From NCBI GenBank assembly GCA_008694505.1, contig VZDJ01007747.1:43034750-43098749 (forward strand): a stretch of DNA of 64,000 bases, in the 5' to 3' direction. Positions 49,978 through 63,019 of this stretch are shown in pieces. Numbering within the stretch: position 1 is the first letter of the stretch; every line of letters begins with the position of its first letter. A program made the translations under genes and the position numbers. Under the pieces are notes generated by a model. That model searched no databases. It had not been told where the DNA came from and saw only the letters and a list, made by a program, of their open reading frames with translations. This DNA is from Cyanoderma ruficeps (Eukaryota; Chordata; Aves; Passeriformes; Timaliidae).

Positions 49978-50423
49978 TGATGCCTTAAGCTTTAGCTTTC
50001 ATATTTTCAAATTCTGTGCCACTTAGTTGTACTTCTGAGCCTCTCATTAAGTGCCAGTAAGTTCTCTTCACAGAGTAGGTGGACAAAACAAATCCTTTTC
50101 CTGTGGAGGACCAAGGACAACTTTCAGGCCCAAAAGCACAAACAACAGTGGACTGAAGAGAGAAAACAAGAAGGATGAGACCTCACAACCTGAAGCTGTA
50201 ATTGGACAATTAAACCCCAATAGGCAAATGGACCAAAACTTATAAAAATATAAGGCCTCATGACCAGTCAGCCATTTTGTGACCATTCTTATTCCACATT
50301 GGGTGTAGCCCTGGTCAGGCCCTGTCCTGCCCAAGGTGAATCCTGGAAGCCTTTCAATAAATACCTACTTTATTCTTTATCTCTGTCCAGTCTCTGTTTC
50401 GGGTCAGCTTTCCCAAGGCATCA
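49978..50423 (+). mobile_element. Solo ERV LTR with 4-bp target duplication
   Basis: A complete 446-bp LTR. It starts TGATGCCTT and ends AAGGCATCA, perfect 9-bp terminal inverted repeats. AACC precedes it at 49974-49977 and follows at 50424-50427, a 4-bp target duplication that suits class I (gammaretrovirus-like) integration. A TATA box (TATAAAAATA) is at 50241-50250 and an AATAAA signal at 50356-50361, giving a clear U3-R-U5 order on the plus strand. No internal retroviral sequence lies on either side, so it is a solo LTR. A decayed sister copy lies at 10649-11061. Its promoter signals look intact in sequence. Confidence 0.93.
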
Positions 50424-53400
50424 AACCCACCATGGTGCACACACTGAGACATCCCCCACTCCTGCTCCAATTTCAGCTTTGAGGGGCTCTTCCCTCTGCT
50501 CTGCCCTTCTGCCCAGCACAGCTGTGTGCCCATGCTCAGCCCACAGGCCATACCCTGTGCTCTGCACAGAAGCGCAGCCAAGTGGATCATCAGCTCAGCT
50601 CAGATCTGTGCTGTGGATAATCCAGTGTAGCACCACAGCTTTAGTAAGACATCATTATAGGCATAAAAAGTATCTTTTTTTTAAAATTGCGGGTGATTTA
50701 GCTCAATGCGGTGGGACACAAATTATATGTAAGCTGACTGGTTTTATGAGCTAATCAGGATTAATATAATGCCATCTATCAGCTTTGTGAGTTTCCTCAC
50801 ATTTTTGATAAGTGTAAAACTGTGTCCATCTTTTCAAACTACCAATATGAGCATGGGCTGATTTCTTTTACAGCACTTATTACGTGGGAAGAAAGACTCC
50901 ATTCCATATATTGTAGCATAATATACATGTCGTTGTTCACATTACTCTGAAACAGTGGCTGGGAGCACTGAGCTGCAAAATGTGTATTGTTAATCATTGG
51001 GTCATTAACCTTAACAATGTCAATGCATTCCCCTATCAGATCCAACTAAATGACTGCCCGAGGTAATAGTTAAGTGAACATTTCACACAGATGAACATAT
51101 TAATGCTTTATTTGGTTCTAAATGCGGTGTGAAGGATTTAGGTAGGAGCTAATGTATGTGAGGAGGAATAAGGAAGATGAAGCACAGCTGAAAAAAAGAA
51201 AGTTTAGCTTCCAAAAAGAAGGAGAGTAGTCTTCAGTTTTCTGCAGCTGAAAAGTGCATGCCTATCTCTCTTTAGTTGCAGTCATTCAGGTGAAAAATTG
51301 TGTTAATTTGAAGAGCACCCGAAGTCCTGAGGTTTCATTAGAATCCAGAGACTTTTCTAATGTCTAATATCTAATTTCTGTATCTAAAGTGAGTTCTGTG
51401 ATCTGGTGTTTTCACAGCAAAAGGCAGATGATGAGACTTTATTTATTTGGTTACAACCATTGGGCTTCTGCCTGAGCTGTGCCCTCCCTCCATGGGGCAG
51501 ATCAAATATCCCTTTGAAGTGAGAAGATGCCATTGCTATCCACCAAAATCTACTGCACATATCCAGGACAGCTGACCACAAGGCACAAAACCTGTGTTCA
51601 GTGCCTCTTTGGACTAGAGGAGAGCCTGGTAAGTTGTCACCCACCAGCAGACTTCTGCCAGTGACTTATTCTTCAAGCTGCTCTTTGTGGACCTCTGTCC
51701 AAGGCATATCCCTAAAGCCAGGCTCAAAATGGGTGACAGCCTGGGATAAACCTGGTGCTGCTGCTGGATACCATCATTTCCAGGGACCTGAAGGAAGCCT
51801 GTAGTAATTTCCTCTGGGTCCTTTCCACGTGAGCATCTGTCACATTGTGGGGTGGCTCAGAAAGCCGATGACACAAAATAGCCTCTTGGACTGCCTGAAA
51901 AATCCATGTAATCAGCAGCCATTTCCCAGGTTGCACTCATGAAAAAGGCTCTAATAATGCACTGGAAATTGGAGGATTGGTTCTGGTACACCCTGCACAT
52001 GGCCTGGAGGGTGTATAGAAAAATATTCAGATTGAAGGGCTTCTAAAATGACCGCACCAAGCTTTTTCACTGCAGGTACTTTCCAAAAGCCTCACTTCTG
52101 GGATTTTCACACTTCGCTTGTAAGATTAAATACACCAAATTACACGTTTCAAAGTCGGTTCCTATTAAGCTGTTAGAGAGCCTAATGACTTACTCCTGTA
52201 AACACAGAGTATGGACTCACATGTCCTACAGAAACCAGTCCATTAGTGCTGCCTCACCTGGCAATGAGCAAGAGCATGGTACTCTATAAATACCCGACAA
52301 GTGTTATCAAAAAACAGATTTGGCAATTAATTAGGGACTTGGAATAAGAAGTGTGATATTGCTTGGTGGGTGTTAAGACGATGGGGCCACTAATTTTTCT
52401 AGTTTTGATTGCATTCCCTTACTCTTAGTTATGCTCTCCTGAAGTACCTAAAATTTTACTCTCTTTTCCTAATATCCTTCGTGGATGGTTATCATGTTCT
52501 CTTAGTCAGCACTTAGCAAAATCACACTGTTTGAAATGGCTGCCGAAGTCGAAAAGTGGAAAATATTAATACACAAAGGAGTTTTTGTGGTTAATATTAT
52601 GGAAAAGTTCACCTGCTATTTTTGTTGCTTCTGTCATACACATGGCTGTAAATCAGTTGTAATTCCTAGTGAATAAACACTGATAATCCTGCAGGAATGG
52701 GGCCTCTGTGGTTACATGGGCTTGGAAAGGAAAATTTGGTAGCATGTTAATTCTATGGAAGCTTTTTAATGTCCTATTCCTTTTTGGGATTAAGGATTTG
52801 GATGCTGATGAGGGGGAGTGAGCTTTTGTCATCAATTTTAATGAGACATTTATAATCTCTCTTGATTGTATTTAGGGTTTTTTATTGTTGCTATTTTTTT
52901 TTTTATTTCACTCATTCAAGCAGTCACTCTGTGAAAGCTTTTTTTAAGTACTCCAGATCTATTCTGGTAATGAAGAAATGAATGTCAAGCAAAGCAATTT
53001 TTTCTAAATTTACAACTCATTCTCTTAGACAAGATCAAAACTGACACAAAGAAAATATCCTTTATGTGTAAAAAAAATAAGACCAAATTGCAACTCCCCA
53101 GTTGCATCCACTGGGATATAGTTAAGGTGGCATCTTTATCCATTACCATTTGTCTCATCTATCCCAGTCATTGCACGTCACATTAGTTTATCTGAAGATG
53201 AAAAAGTAATAATATTTTATAGGAATGAAGCTTCTGCAGCTGTTGCTAGGTCCATCAAGATTCAGCTACTATTTCTGTGCATGTTCTCAGCCTCCCATCC
53301 CACTTTCTCTCTCTCTCTCCAGGTAATTGGAATTTGGCCCAGTGAAGCTATAAGAAATGAAGAGCAACTATGAGTAACATCCAAGCCAGGAGTCTGAAAG

Positions 53401-54267
53401 GAGAGAGCTGCTGCAGCAGAGCCAGCTGGCTATGGAACTGGCATTATAGTCTTAATATTTGTGTGTGCCGCTAGCACAAATGTGTGTGGGACAAATTCTG
53501 CCTTCTCTTCTTTTTCAGCAGAGTTTTGGTGTTTCACTTTCATTTTGTTTTCCAGAAGAATTCTGACTCCCATCAAGCCTTTGGCATTGTGCAGCCAGTG
53601 TAACCTGGCTTTTGGAGGGGACTTGAAAAACCCTGAGGTTATGCAAAGCAAATCTTTGCCCCACTAGGCTAAATTTCCTCTCTTTTTGCAAGGAGGTACT
53701 CAAAGTGCCTATAAATTCCGTTCTGGAAGATGTCATGCTCTAGAAGTGCAGTAATAACCAGGACTGACTGTTCTGGAATGAGAATGGCTTGGCCTGGGAG
53801 TACTTTGCTTTCCTGCCACACTGCTGTTTATCTATCCCATGGTGGAAAGAAAGAAGCTGTTGCAGTAGATTTAAACTCGCAATCTCTCCTAGCCTTATGG
53901 ATAAATCATTTGGGCCTTGTTCCAAACCCAGCTTTGTAGCTGCAAATCATCTGTCTGCATGCATGGCAAGCCTGGCTCCTGAAGATGATCTCAGATGTGC
54001 TCCTGGTGGAGTAGAGATGTGCTCCAGAAGCATAATGAATGGGGCTGTGACTGGCAAACAAACACATGATACTGAGCAGAAGCAGCTGTAGCCATACCTA
54101 CACCACGATAAGGAAAAGGATCAGAGATAGCAAAGATGATGCTTATGGGTCGATGTTCAGATAGAGCTGAATCTGAGTCCTGGTGACATTTTGAGGAGTG
54201 CTGAGATAAACTGTTCCAGTTACTGTCATTATTGAAATATGTGCTTTTGCCTGATTTTTTCAACTTC
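50424..54267. other. Unique non-coding stretch, no gene seen
   Basis: A GC-richer patch (about 50450-50600) follows the LTR directly and a second mixed patch lies at 51420-51960. Open frames over them have no recognisable domain. A (CT)n run of about 15 bases is near 53306-53320. No CR1 or LTR wording is visible. Confidence 0.45.
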
Positions 54268-54482
54268 ATGTTTAGACTGGATATTAGGAAATTTTTCCCT
54301 TTGAGGGAGGTGAGACCCTGGCACTGGGTGCCCAGAGAAGCTGTGGCTGCCCCTGGATCCCTGGAAGTGTCCAAGGCCAGGCTGGACAGGGCTTGGAGCA
54401 ACCTGGGATAGTGTAAGGTGTCCCATGGACATCTTTATGGACCTTTAAGGTCCCTTCCAACCCAAATCATTCTATGATTCTG
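54268..54482 (+). repeat. CR1 LINE 3' end (plus strand)
   Basis: Forward CR1 with GACTGGATATTAGGAAATTT, GGTGAGACCCTGGCACTGGG, TGCCCAGAGAAGCTGTGGCT, CTTGGAGCAACCTGGGATAG and the tail TAAGGTCCCTTCCAACCCAA, TCATTCTATGATTCTG. It is short and 5'-truncated, and its tail is close to the consensus. Confidence 0.95.
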
Positions 54483-57400
54483 ATGGAAGTGTAAAATACA
54501 TTTTAGCTATGTGTGGTTAATTCATTAAAATATCTCTGTCTAAACTGCAAAGCTTCTCCTGAGCATTTACATAACCTCCACATAATTATAACTGCCCCTC
54601 TTCACTTTGTCCATATTTTTATTGTAAACAAACAATTGTGATTCAACAGTTTTTATTTCTCTATATGAATATTTATGTAATGATCTACAAATGACACTGT
54701 AATACATCGCTGATAATCTGGTGTGCTCTTGATTGGTTCCAACTGCTTGAGAATATCTGGGCTGACAAATTTGTAATTTGTACTCCAAATAGTTATTTTA
54801 TTCTACTCCTTAGCCTTTTATATACATGGTTCAGTGTTCTTTCTGAGGCAGTACAGAAAGCAGGATGATATTCTGGTAAATCAATAAACGCTATTGCAAT
54901 GTCTCTAAACTTAGCAAAATACCTAAATTCTAGGACACACAACTGGGATGAAGGTATCCATCCTGGGTTTTTTCCCCAAATATTCCTTCATCCTATAGTT
55001 ACTTCACTCTTCCAACAGTGCTCCAAAAATACAGGCATTTCATTTTTTTTTTTTTTTGCTTAAGTTAGCACATTTCTCACTGAAGGCCCTCAAGGGAAGT
55101 GGAAACTCTGAAACTCGAAATGCGATTTATGCTTGCCTTGTAAAATGCCAAGGAAACTGCTTTAAGACTGTAATAACCCTTGCTGCTCATTCCATGAACA
55201 TGCTTATAGAAAATGTTAATTTAATCAACAAATTACAGCTTCACACAAAGCAAGAAGTGTGGAAATACTGGCAGAGGAGGAGTAAAGGTCTTTCATAATT
55301 TTTATGTTTAATCATGAATTTGAGACTCTTTATTATTTCTGCATAAATGAAGAACTTCTCCTAAATGGATTGTGTTGCACTTCCCATTCACTTTCTCTCC
55401 TGATTAACATCTACACGCAAGTCCATTCAAAATCTGTGGGGACTCACTCATGCTGACAGGAATGCATCTTAGCAAAACTGTTGATAATTTATTTAATTTT
55501 TTTGCTTGTCAAATACGCTGTTTGAGAGGGAGCTCAAACAGAGAGCTGGTACTTTTAGAGGGAACCCTGCAGCTTTCACACTGGTTTCTCCCAACATTTT
55601 TAGCCCATGGATACTGATCACGGGATGCCTGACACAGTCTAAGCCTTGCCTGCCAAATGTTGAAGCAATGAAGTTAGAAATAGGAATATTGGAATGAAAA
55701 GAGCCAGAAATAGATTTCTACAAGTCAGCTTAAACATCCATTTGCAGTAGGGCAATACTACTACATTTTTCAAAGGCGTATATTAAGTGATTAGATCACC
55801 TGCAAATGGAGTGTTAATTAATAATATCCATAGTAAAGTGCAATACAATTACATTTGCAGGAAAAGCTGACAGATCTATGTCATTCAGGCATTAATCCTA
55901 AAGATAATGGACCAAATTCTGCTCTGTGTGGGTTTTTTCCCAGCTTATATATGGAGTAATTCCAGAGGCACAGGCTGGCTGTACCTTCATGTGGCTGAAT
56001 ATTGAATTTATCCCATTATCCTTTAATGAAAAGCTTTCTGAAAATACCTGTCAGTGAGGCACACTTGGGCTCTTGCCATCTGTTTGGCTGATAATAATTC
56101 AAAAGGCAAAATACTTGATCTCATGGAATGAGAGGAATGCCATGAAGGGGAAGACAGCAGCTCACAGGCAGTTTTACATTCCTCTAATGCAAAACTCAAG
56201 TAATCCTTATTTCATGTTGTTATTATTATTATCGAATTCATGTCACCTACAGAAAATCTGCAGGTAAAAATTTTGCCCCAGCAGTAGATGTACTTCCAAG
56301 GACCAAAAGCAAAAAAACCCAATCTATGGATTACATTGATAGTCTGATGGCAAACAATCCCATTTCCCTATTCAGGGATCTATTCTACAGTCAGCAAAGA
56401 AAGATCTGGATTTTGTGGAAAAGGAATTTCAGGGTGTACACCAAAGCTGAAGTCAAGTCAGAGTCCTTCTGACTCCTGTGGCACGCGAGGTGCCACCTTG
56501 ATTGATACAATGGGAACACAGCTAGACAAATTTCTGGTGGAAAATCTGATTTCCTACAGCAGGAGATTTTCATTAGGGTTGTAAAGAACTTGTGCACTCC
56601 ATAACTGATATAGAAATAGATCCAATATAAGAAGAACATCCTGTTTTGAAGCCCATGCCTGCCTTACAAAAGAACATAGAACCAGATGTTCTAACTTCTG
56701 CTGTGTTTGGCATTTAGGCTAAAGGGCTGTAAGGACAAGGGAGGTGGAATAAATTGATTAATGCAGTTATTTTCCCCAAAGAAATGTTTTTAGACAGAGA
56801 ATAAACATCCACCCTGCCTCAGTCTGGAAGAGGAACCTGCAGCAGTGTTGTGAGGGTGGGAAAGGGCAGAGGAACAACAGGGCCAAGCGTGAGGAAGCAA
56901 GGGATAAAGTGGCAATAATAACTGGCAGGTAACAAGGAGATTGCTCAAGGTATTTGCAGGAATCCTGAGTGACCAGCAGCAGTTGTGTCTGGTCTGCAGA
57001 CACAGATTCCTGGAATCTGCAACTGCTCTGGGTTTGTTTACTTTGCAGAAGGAAACACATATTTTCCCTCCCATGAAAGGAACTGCAATCTTTTGTTACT
57101 TGGCAAACACATCCCACAGATCTGAATGTGAGTCTGGTTTTGAAGTGCTTTTTGATCCACACATCTTTGGAAAGCTTCCCCAGTGCTTTTTTTTGAGTAC
57201 TTATTTCTTTATTTACTGTCTCAAGCAAATAACCCAGACCTTTCTGATACATGTCCCCCAGCATCACTAAGGAATTCCACAGCAGTTCCCACCACTGCCT
57301 GGGTGTTTTTTAACCACAGTTCTCAGCTTCCTTTAGTCCATTTCTGCTTTTCTTCTTCCTGTTGCCTTTTTTTGTCACACCCTGCTGATCACATCACAGG

Positions 57401-57562
57401 TTCCCATGATGATTCTGAGCAGTGCCACTCTTCAAATAGAGATTGCTGGACTGAAGCTCAAGAGCACAGTGTGCTTTGGAGCAAGGCTTTCTCCTTGCCA
57501 GCCCCTCCTGAGGATAGATGCCAGGATTTGTGCTGAAACTCAGGCTTTATATTCAAACTAAT

Positions 57563-57603
57563 AAACAAAACAAAACAAAACAAAACAAATAAAATAAAAT
57601 AAA
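57563..57603 (+). repeat. (AAAAC)n/(AAAAT)n microsatellite
   Basis: About five AAAAC units change into AAAAT units over roughly 40 bases. Simple repeat with no further context. Confidence 0.9.
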
Positions 57604-58042
57604 GCTGTAAGGACTGATACTGTGGTGTTAAAGGTATATCCAGGAAGTGACTTAGTCTACTCAGCATCAACTGCATTATTCCTTGGGGTAGTTATTTCAT
57701 TCCTTGAGGGAGCTGAGATTTAAGTATTTGAAATTACAGGAACGAGGCAACTGGGATTTAAATATCTAAGGTCACAGGTCTTCCTCCAAAATATATGGTA
57801 ATTTTTGTTAGAGGCTCACTACACCAAAATTATTATAAATATTGATCTTAATTGCATCACTCAAGCCTTGATTGTAGCCTTAAGAGCTCTAATCAAAGAT
57901 CATTGCATAGGAAAGAGTGGTGCAAGGAAGAAGAATGGTGTTTGTGGTCTTCAGGTCAACAAGGAGTATCTGGTGAGTTATCCCAGCAGTAAGACACAAA
58001 TTCAAATAGACACTGAAAAAGCTGTTTAAACAAAAACAAAAA

Positions 58043-58073
58043 NNNNNNNNNNNNNNNNNNNNNNNNNNNNNNN
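58043..58073. other. Assembly gap (31 N) in an A-rich run
   Basis: Thirty-one N stand between CAAAAACAAAAA and a run of at least 17 A. The open frame reported across the gap is artificial. The size of the missing part is unknown. Confidence 0.98.
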
Positions 58074-60247
58074 AAAAAAAAAAAAAAAAAAGCTTTCCCT
58101 GTAGCTGATAGAAAACTGAAGGAATAGGTAATCTGACACAAGGCAGGTTTTAAAAAAAATGATTTGAAGCTGATAATAGAAGTTCTTCACAAATGTTTAG
58201 AGTGACTTTTTCAGCAGTGTATGCGAAGAGTAGAAGTGTTGATAGGAAAAGCGGGCGATCAATAATAGTGCAAAGTTGAAAGCTGATATCTTGTAGAAAT
58301 CACAAGTCTAACAGGAACAGGGTAAATGATTTTTTTTTTTTAAAGCCTGGCACTTTCTAAAAGAGCTTGAAAGCTTCCTTGGGTATGCAAAGGATCAAGC
58401 CACACATTGTGGAGGGAGGGATTGCAATCACACACGGTGGTTATATAAATAATATAAAGCACAGTGCCAAAACTAACAACTTGGAGAGTGCTGCCTGCAT
58501 GGATTGAGATCCCAGGCAGGTGGGGTGGGTGATTAGTATCAAGGTGAAGAAGCAGCCACACTTGGTGTGTATTTATTTTTACCTCTCACTGATGATATAG
58601 TAGTCAGATACCAGCAAAATTTGCCAAAGTCTGACATAGGAATGACAACCTGATGAATAGAAAATGTGTGAATTTTTTAAATCCTATGTTTTTCCCTTAT
58701 TTAAAAATATGTGCTTCTTCACAAGGCACTGTCATGTTTCCGAGTCTAGCTAGTTTTGAAGGATTTAAGATTCAAAGCTTCCAATTTTTTTACTGATTCT
58801 GTGCATGACGAGATTTTGTAATGGATAGGTGGTGTGGGGTCAAAAAGAAGTCCATCTAAGTCACAAAACACTGGATAATTAGCTTATAAAAAAAACTGTA
58901 TTATGTTGTACTTCATTTAGCGGGGGTAAAAATAGGCTCAATCTACCGTGTCATCAAAAATATGGACTTTTCCTGAAGCAGCACATACTGTGATGCACTT
59001 TTAAGAAATGAAATATTGAAGAAACATTGGAGTAACAGCTTAGGGTAATCCTTAGGGTTTGTGAACTGCTAAAACAACTTAGATCTACTAATTCAATAGG
59101 TAAACTACAGAAGTTAATGAAATTTATGGATTATAAATTTATATAGAGAACATGAAATCCTCCTGCATTTCATCTGGAAAACCTAGAATTTAAAAAGATT
59201 TGCAGAACCCAAACTTCTGAGTGACAGCTTCAGGTCTCTTGCTCACATTTCCTCAATAACCGTCCAAAATGCTGATTGTAAAAGGTTGCATTCCTATGGT
59301 GAGGAAAAAAAATTACACTTAAAGACTCTATGGAAGCACAGAGTAGCAAAAGGAGGATTTAGATTGATTATATCACCTTCATTTTAGCACAAGAAATATC
59401 TGCATATGTAACTTCAGAAGAGTTTGGTACTGCATGTTACCGATGTGCTTTTTCCAAATGGGCATTTTTAAAATTAAAAACAAGTTTAAAAAACTCCCAA
59501 CACTTGAAAAGTGGAACTCTTTACAGGGAGAAGGTGATTACTATCTTTTATTTATGTGGGCATGATAGGATGATATGCAAGAAATAATATCCTATTACTC
59601 AGAGAGATGTTGATAAACCAATGACTAAAAGGAGAGCAGAACTTAGCAATATGTGGAAGGAGTTGCTTTTCCATAGGCACAAGAAATAATTTCAATGATT
59701 TAGAAATTATGTATAAGTTTTCTCTACTGTTTAACTTTTTTGCCTGATTAAAAACCATAAACTTCTTGGCTGTGATAAATGGTCTCATACATCCATCAGA
59801 ACAGTTCAGAGAAAAATAGTTCTTAGGCATTTTAAGAATTTTTTAGCAGTTTTCAGGGTTTCATTTATAAATTTTATTTCCCCTCATGGGCATGCCCCAT
59901 TAATCAACCACACATTGTAATTTTTGACCAAAAATGGTCCCAATAATTTTCCTTTAATAAAAGATAATTCTTTCAATACTGTTTCCACACTAGTTCTGAA
60001 CAATGTGCTGTGCACATGAAAGAAACTTCAGCTTCTTGTACTGGAGATAATTTCTCCAGGACTGTAGGCTTTGAAAGTGCTTTGGGAACTGCAATTTGGG
60101 GTTTTGTTTCTTTGGCTTATTATTTTTTTTTCTTTTAGAATTGTTTTAACAAGTAATTACTGATTATATAATTTTACCACCAATGACACCTATTATAGTA
60201 TCTATGCTGATAAATTGGTTCACTGCCTGTTTACCTGCAGGGTTCCA

Positions 60248-60293
60248 GATTCTACCTTATTGGACTATAAGATTCTACCTTATTGGACTATAA
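60248..60293 (+). repeat. Perfect 23-bp tandem duplication
   Basis: A 23-bp unit beginning GATTCTACCTTATTGG and ending CTATAA occurs twice in exact tandem (60248-60270, 60271-60293). The lack of any mismatch implies a recent event or strong gene conversion. Confidence 0.95.
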
Positions 60294-62256
60294 GCACATC
60301 ATTTAAATCCCAGGGTCTAGCATATAGGAAGCTAGTTAGTTTCCCTTACAAGAAAACCCAGCAACAGGACAAATGAGAGGTGTATTCAAAAGAAAATACA
60401 TAAAGGAAAAGTTATTCAAAAGTCAAAAGGATACAAAGAAAAAAGACCCATCAATGTAACTAGTCTGGCTTTCTATTAACCAGGTTTTACCTTGGTGTCA
60501 CCATTTGGGGCAAGGAAGAGAAAAGTGGTTTGATTTAGAAATGAGAGATCCTCACATCCACCTGAATCCTACCACAGGCACCGTTTGGTCAGCGGGATTC
60601 TGTGTGGGCTCAGGGTGGTTGGGTCGTGGTGAACATGAAAGGAAACATCAGAAAGGAAAACATGGGGTTAAGCAGCCTCAATCCCCAAGGCCTCAGCGGG
60701 GCCTGCTGACCATGCAAACAGCATCTGCTCTGCTGGAGTGAACATTTCATGTGAGAAATGTGGCCCTACCGTGCTCTTTGAAGGACGCTCATAGGATTGA
60801 TTTCGGGAGGGACAGGATCTCAGGTCTGTGTTTTGAGGTGGAGGTTTAACCCCATAGTGACAACCTGTGGAACCATTTGTATAATTGGAAGAAAGTATTT
60901 CTTCACTGTATGTAATGCTAAAAATTTAGAACATTGTCAGCCTCTCGCTGTGTTCTCCACTGTGGCTGTGTGGGGACAGAGAATGGGGCTGTCACCTCTG
61001 TACTCTGCTGGGCACAAAAACAAGGTTCACCCTGATCACTCCCTGCTCCAGCTGTGGCTGTAGTTACAAAAAAAGGAAGCAGCAACTCTTTATATTCCCT
61101 GTTGTAGAAAGGGAAGGTTTTATGAAAGGTGGGAGTAGGACACAGGCCCCATGATTCACCAGCCAGATTAGCTGAGGTAAGATATTTTATTTAAAAGGCC
61201 AAGTCATTTACTCCTCATTCCGAAAAAGGAAAGCTGTGCACAGGCAGCATTCTTGGGGACAAGTAAGGAAATCCTCTTCTTCCTGGGATGGTTGCTTCCT
61301 GGGGAACAGCTCCTATGAAGGCGGCAGCTCCTGGTGGCTCCTGTGCCACTCTTGCTGCCTGTCCCAGCCTCATCGTGCCCAGTGCCAGCCTGCATTAGCA
61401 GGAAACAGGGACAGATCTCAACTTGCCCTTACTCTGTGGGAGCCAAGGCTTGGTTTGGGGTGCTCCCAGTGCCTCACTCTCAGATCCTATTGCATTTTTA
61501 CTGCCATTCTTTAGTCTCCATGGCAACCCTCCCTGCAGCACGGCCTTCCTTGCATTACGTGTGTGCAACACCCAAGTTTTACACACCTTATTAGATTTTT
61601 TGGGTTTTCCCTTCTGTTTATGTTTCGTTGTGTTTCCCTTCCTGAAGGAAACAGTTCCTTTAATACAGAAAATGAGCCTGCTGTGCTGTCAGATGAACAC
61701 TTGGGTAGCCCTTTTTAGGTCAAAATCATGCACTAATAATCAAGCATTGTTTTCCCACGCTGTTTCCTGAGGTTAGCTTAGAAATTCACGTTGGCAGTGC
61801 TCATGGCACGGCGCTGGTGTTTGCACTGCTGAATCTACATACAAACCAAGGACAATCAGGATGTATGCAGTCATGCATGATCCTTTTGGAGCCATTGTAC
61901 AATATTTATGGGGTTTTTATGCTTCATCTGTTCTGAATTACATGTCTCGTTCAGCCGGAGCCCTGTTGAAAGCTTTGTGCAGAGCGTAAGGCTATTACTG
62001 AGCAGTTTATTCAGGACGGCATGAATTTTACAATATTGTTACCAACTTCAGATCCTTACCAACGATGTCTGCATGAATACCGTTCTCCCAGTCCCCATGA
62101 TGAACTGTCAAAGATTAAAAAAATATCATAGGGTAGCTTGAAGCAACCAACATCTGCTTTTGGACATATCATATTAGCAGTGACATTGCCCACAGGAAAT
62201 AACTTCTTTTCTTCTGGTGGGATTTTATCTCTCTGATTCCTAAAATGTGTTTTTTC

Positions 62257-62412
62257 AAAGAAGAAAAGGAAAAGAAGAAGGAAGAGAACAAAAGAGAAGT
62301 AGGAGGAAAAAATATTTTAAAAATGCAGCAAAACAAAAAGAAATTAGAAACAAAATAAAATAAAAATTAAAAAAAGGAAAATGAAAGTAAAAAGGAGAAG
62401 GGGAAGGGAAGG
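62257..62412 (+). repeat. Purine-rich low-complexity tract
   Basis: Almost all A and G (AAGAAGAAAAGGAAAAGAAG at the start, GGGGAAGGGAAGG at the end) up to a single N at 62413. The LTR begins abruptly in mid-element on the other side of the N. Confidence 0.85.
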
Positions 62413-62413
62413 N

Positions 62414-62965
62414 CTCCAGGGGATATCTGCTGTTCATGGGCCATCCAGGCTCACTGCATGGCTGAGACAATTACATCATCCCATTGGGAGATGCTCCACC
62501 CAGGGGGAGGAGCCAACCATTCCTACCTGGATAAAACCTGAGATTCAGAACACCAGGACAGCCTGTTTGCACTGGATTGCCAGAGGAAGACCAGACCCAT
62601 CTCATCACCACTGGACCTTCAGAGGAAAACTGCACCCTTCTACAGGATCATCTCTGCTCCAACAGAACCAGACCTGTCACTGCAGGAGGACTCGACTGGA
62701 TTGCTCCCAACACACTGACCAACAGGGTGTCAGGTTTTGTTCTGACTCTGTCAGTGTTTTCTTTTACTTTGTTTGCTTTTTTATACTTCTACATTTTTAT
62801 TTTTAATATTCCTAGTAAAGAACTGTTATTCCTATGCTCATATCTTTTCCTGAGAGCCCCTTCATTTCAAAATTGTAATAATTCAGAGGGAAGGGGTTTA
62901 CATTCTCCATTCCAAGGGAAGCTCCGGCTTTCCCTGGCTGATACCTGTCTTTCCAAACCAAGACA
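62414..62965 (+). mobile_element. ERV LTR lacking its 5' part
   Basis: Starting inside U3 at CTCCAGGGGATATCTGCTG, the sequence follows the songbird LTR at 7571-8980 through CATCCCATTGGGAGATGCTC and a TATA-like GATAAAAC (near 62530). It continues past the point where that copy is truncated, into GGTGTCAGGTTTTGTTCTGA, CCTAGTAAAGAACTGTTATT (AGTAAA as likely poly(A) signal) and a 3' end at CCAAACCAAGACA. The 5' half of U3 is absent because the copy begins at an N. No retroviral gene follows, so it is a solo or partial LTR. Open frames across it (141 and 167 codons) are LTR sequence read by chance. Confidence 0.85.
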
Positions 62966-63019
62966 CAAGCTCATTTTGCTCATGGTGTCCAGTGGAACCT
63001 TTAGTCTGTCCCATGTGGT

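Larger units (their letters stand above)
54483..62256. other. Long unique non-coding stretch, no gene seen
   Basis: About 7.8 kb. The longest frame is 166 codons on the minus strand at 56767-57267, overlapped by a 94-codon minus frame and 109- and 117-codon plus frames, with no recognisable domain. The overlap on all sides suggests a stop-poor, GC-richer patch rather than a gene. A 15-T run lies near 55044-55058. GC-richer patches occur at about 60500-60770 and 61200-61560. I see no repeat family. Confidence 0.4.

Noticed and set aside
50686..50750. tRNA-like wording (GGTGATTTAGCTCAATGCGG)
   Set aside because: The D-arm resemblance is not followed by a proper anticodon arm or a GGTTCGAATCC-type T arm.
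50260..50754. 164-codon frame as a gene
   Set aside because: It starts in the R-U5 part of the LTR at 49978-50423 and continues into unrelated GC-richer sequence without a domain.
56767..57267. 166-codon minus-strand frame as a gene
   Set aside because: No recognisable domain, and three other frames on both strands are open over the same DNA. It fits a stop-poor patch better than an exon.
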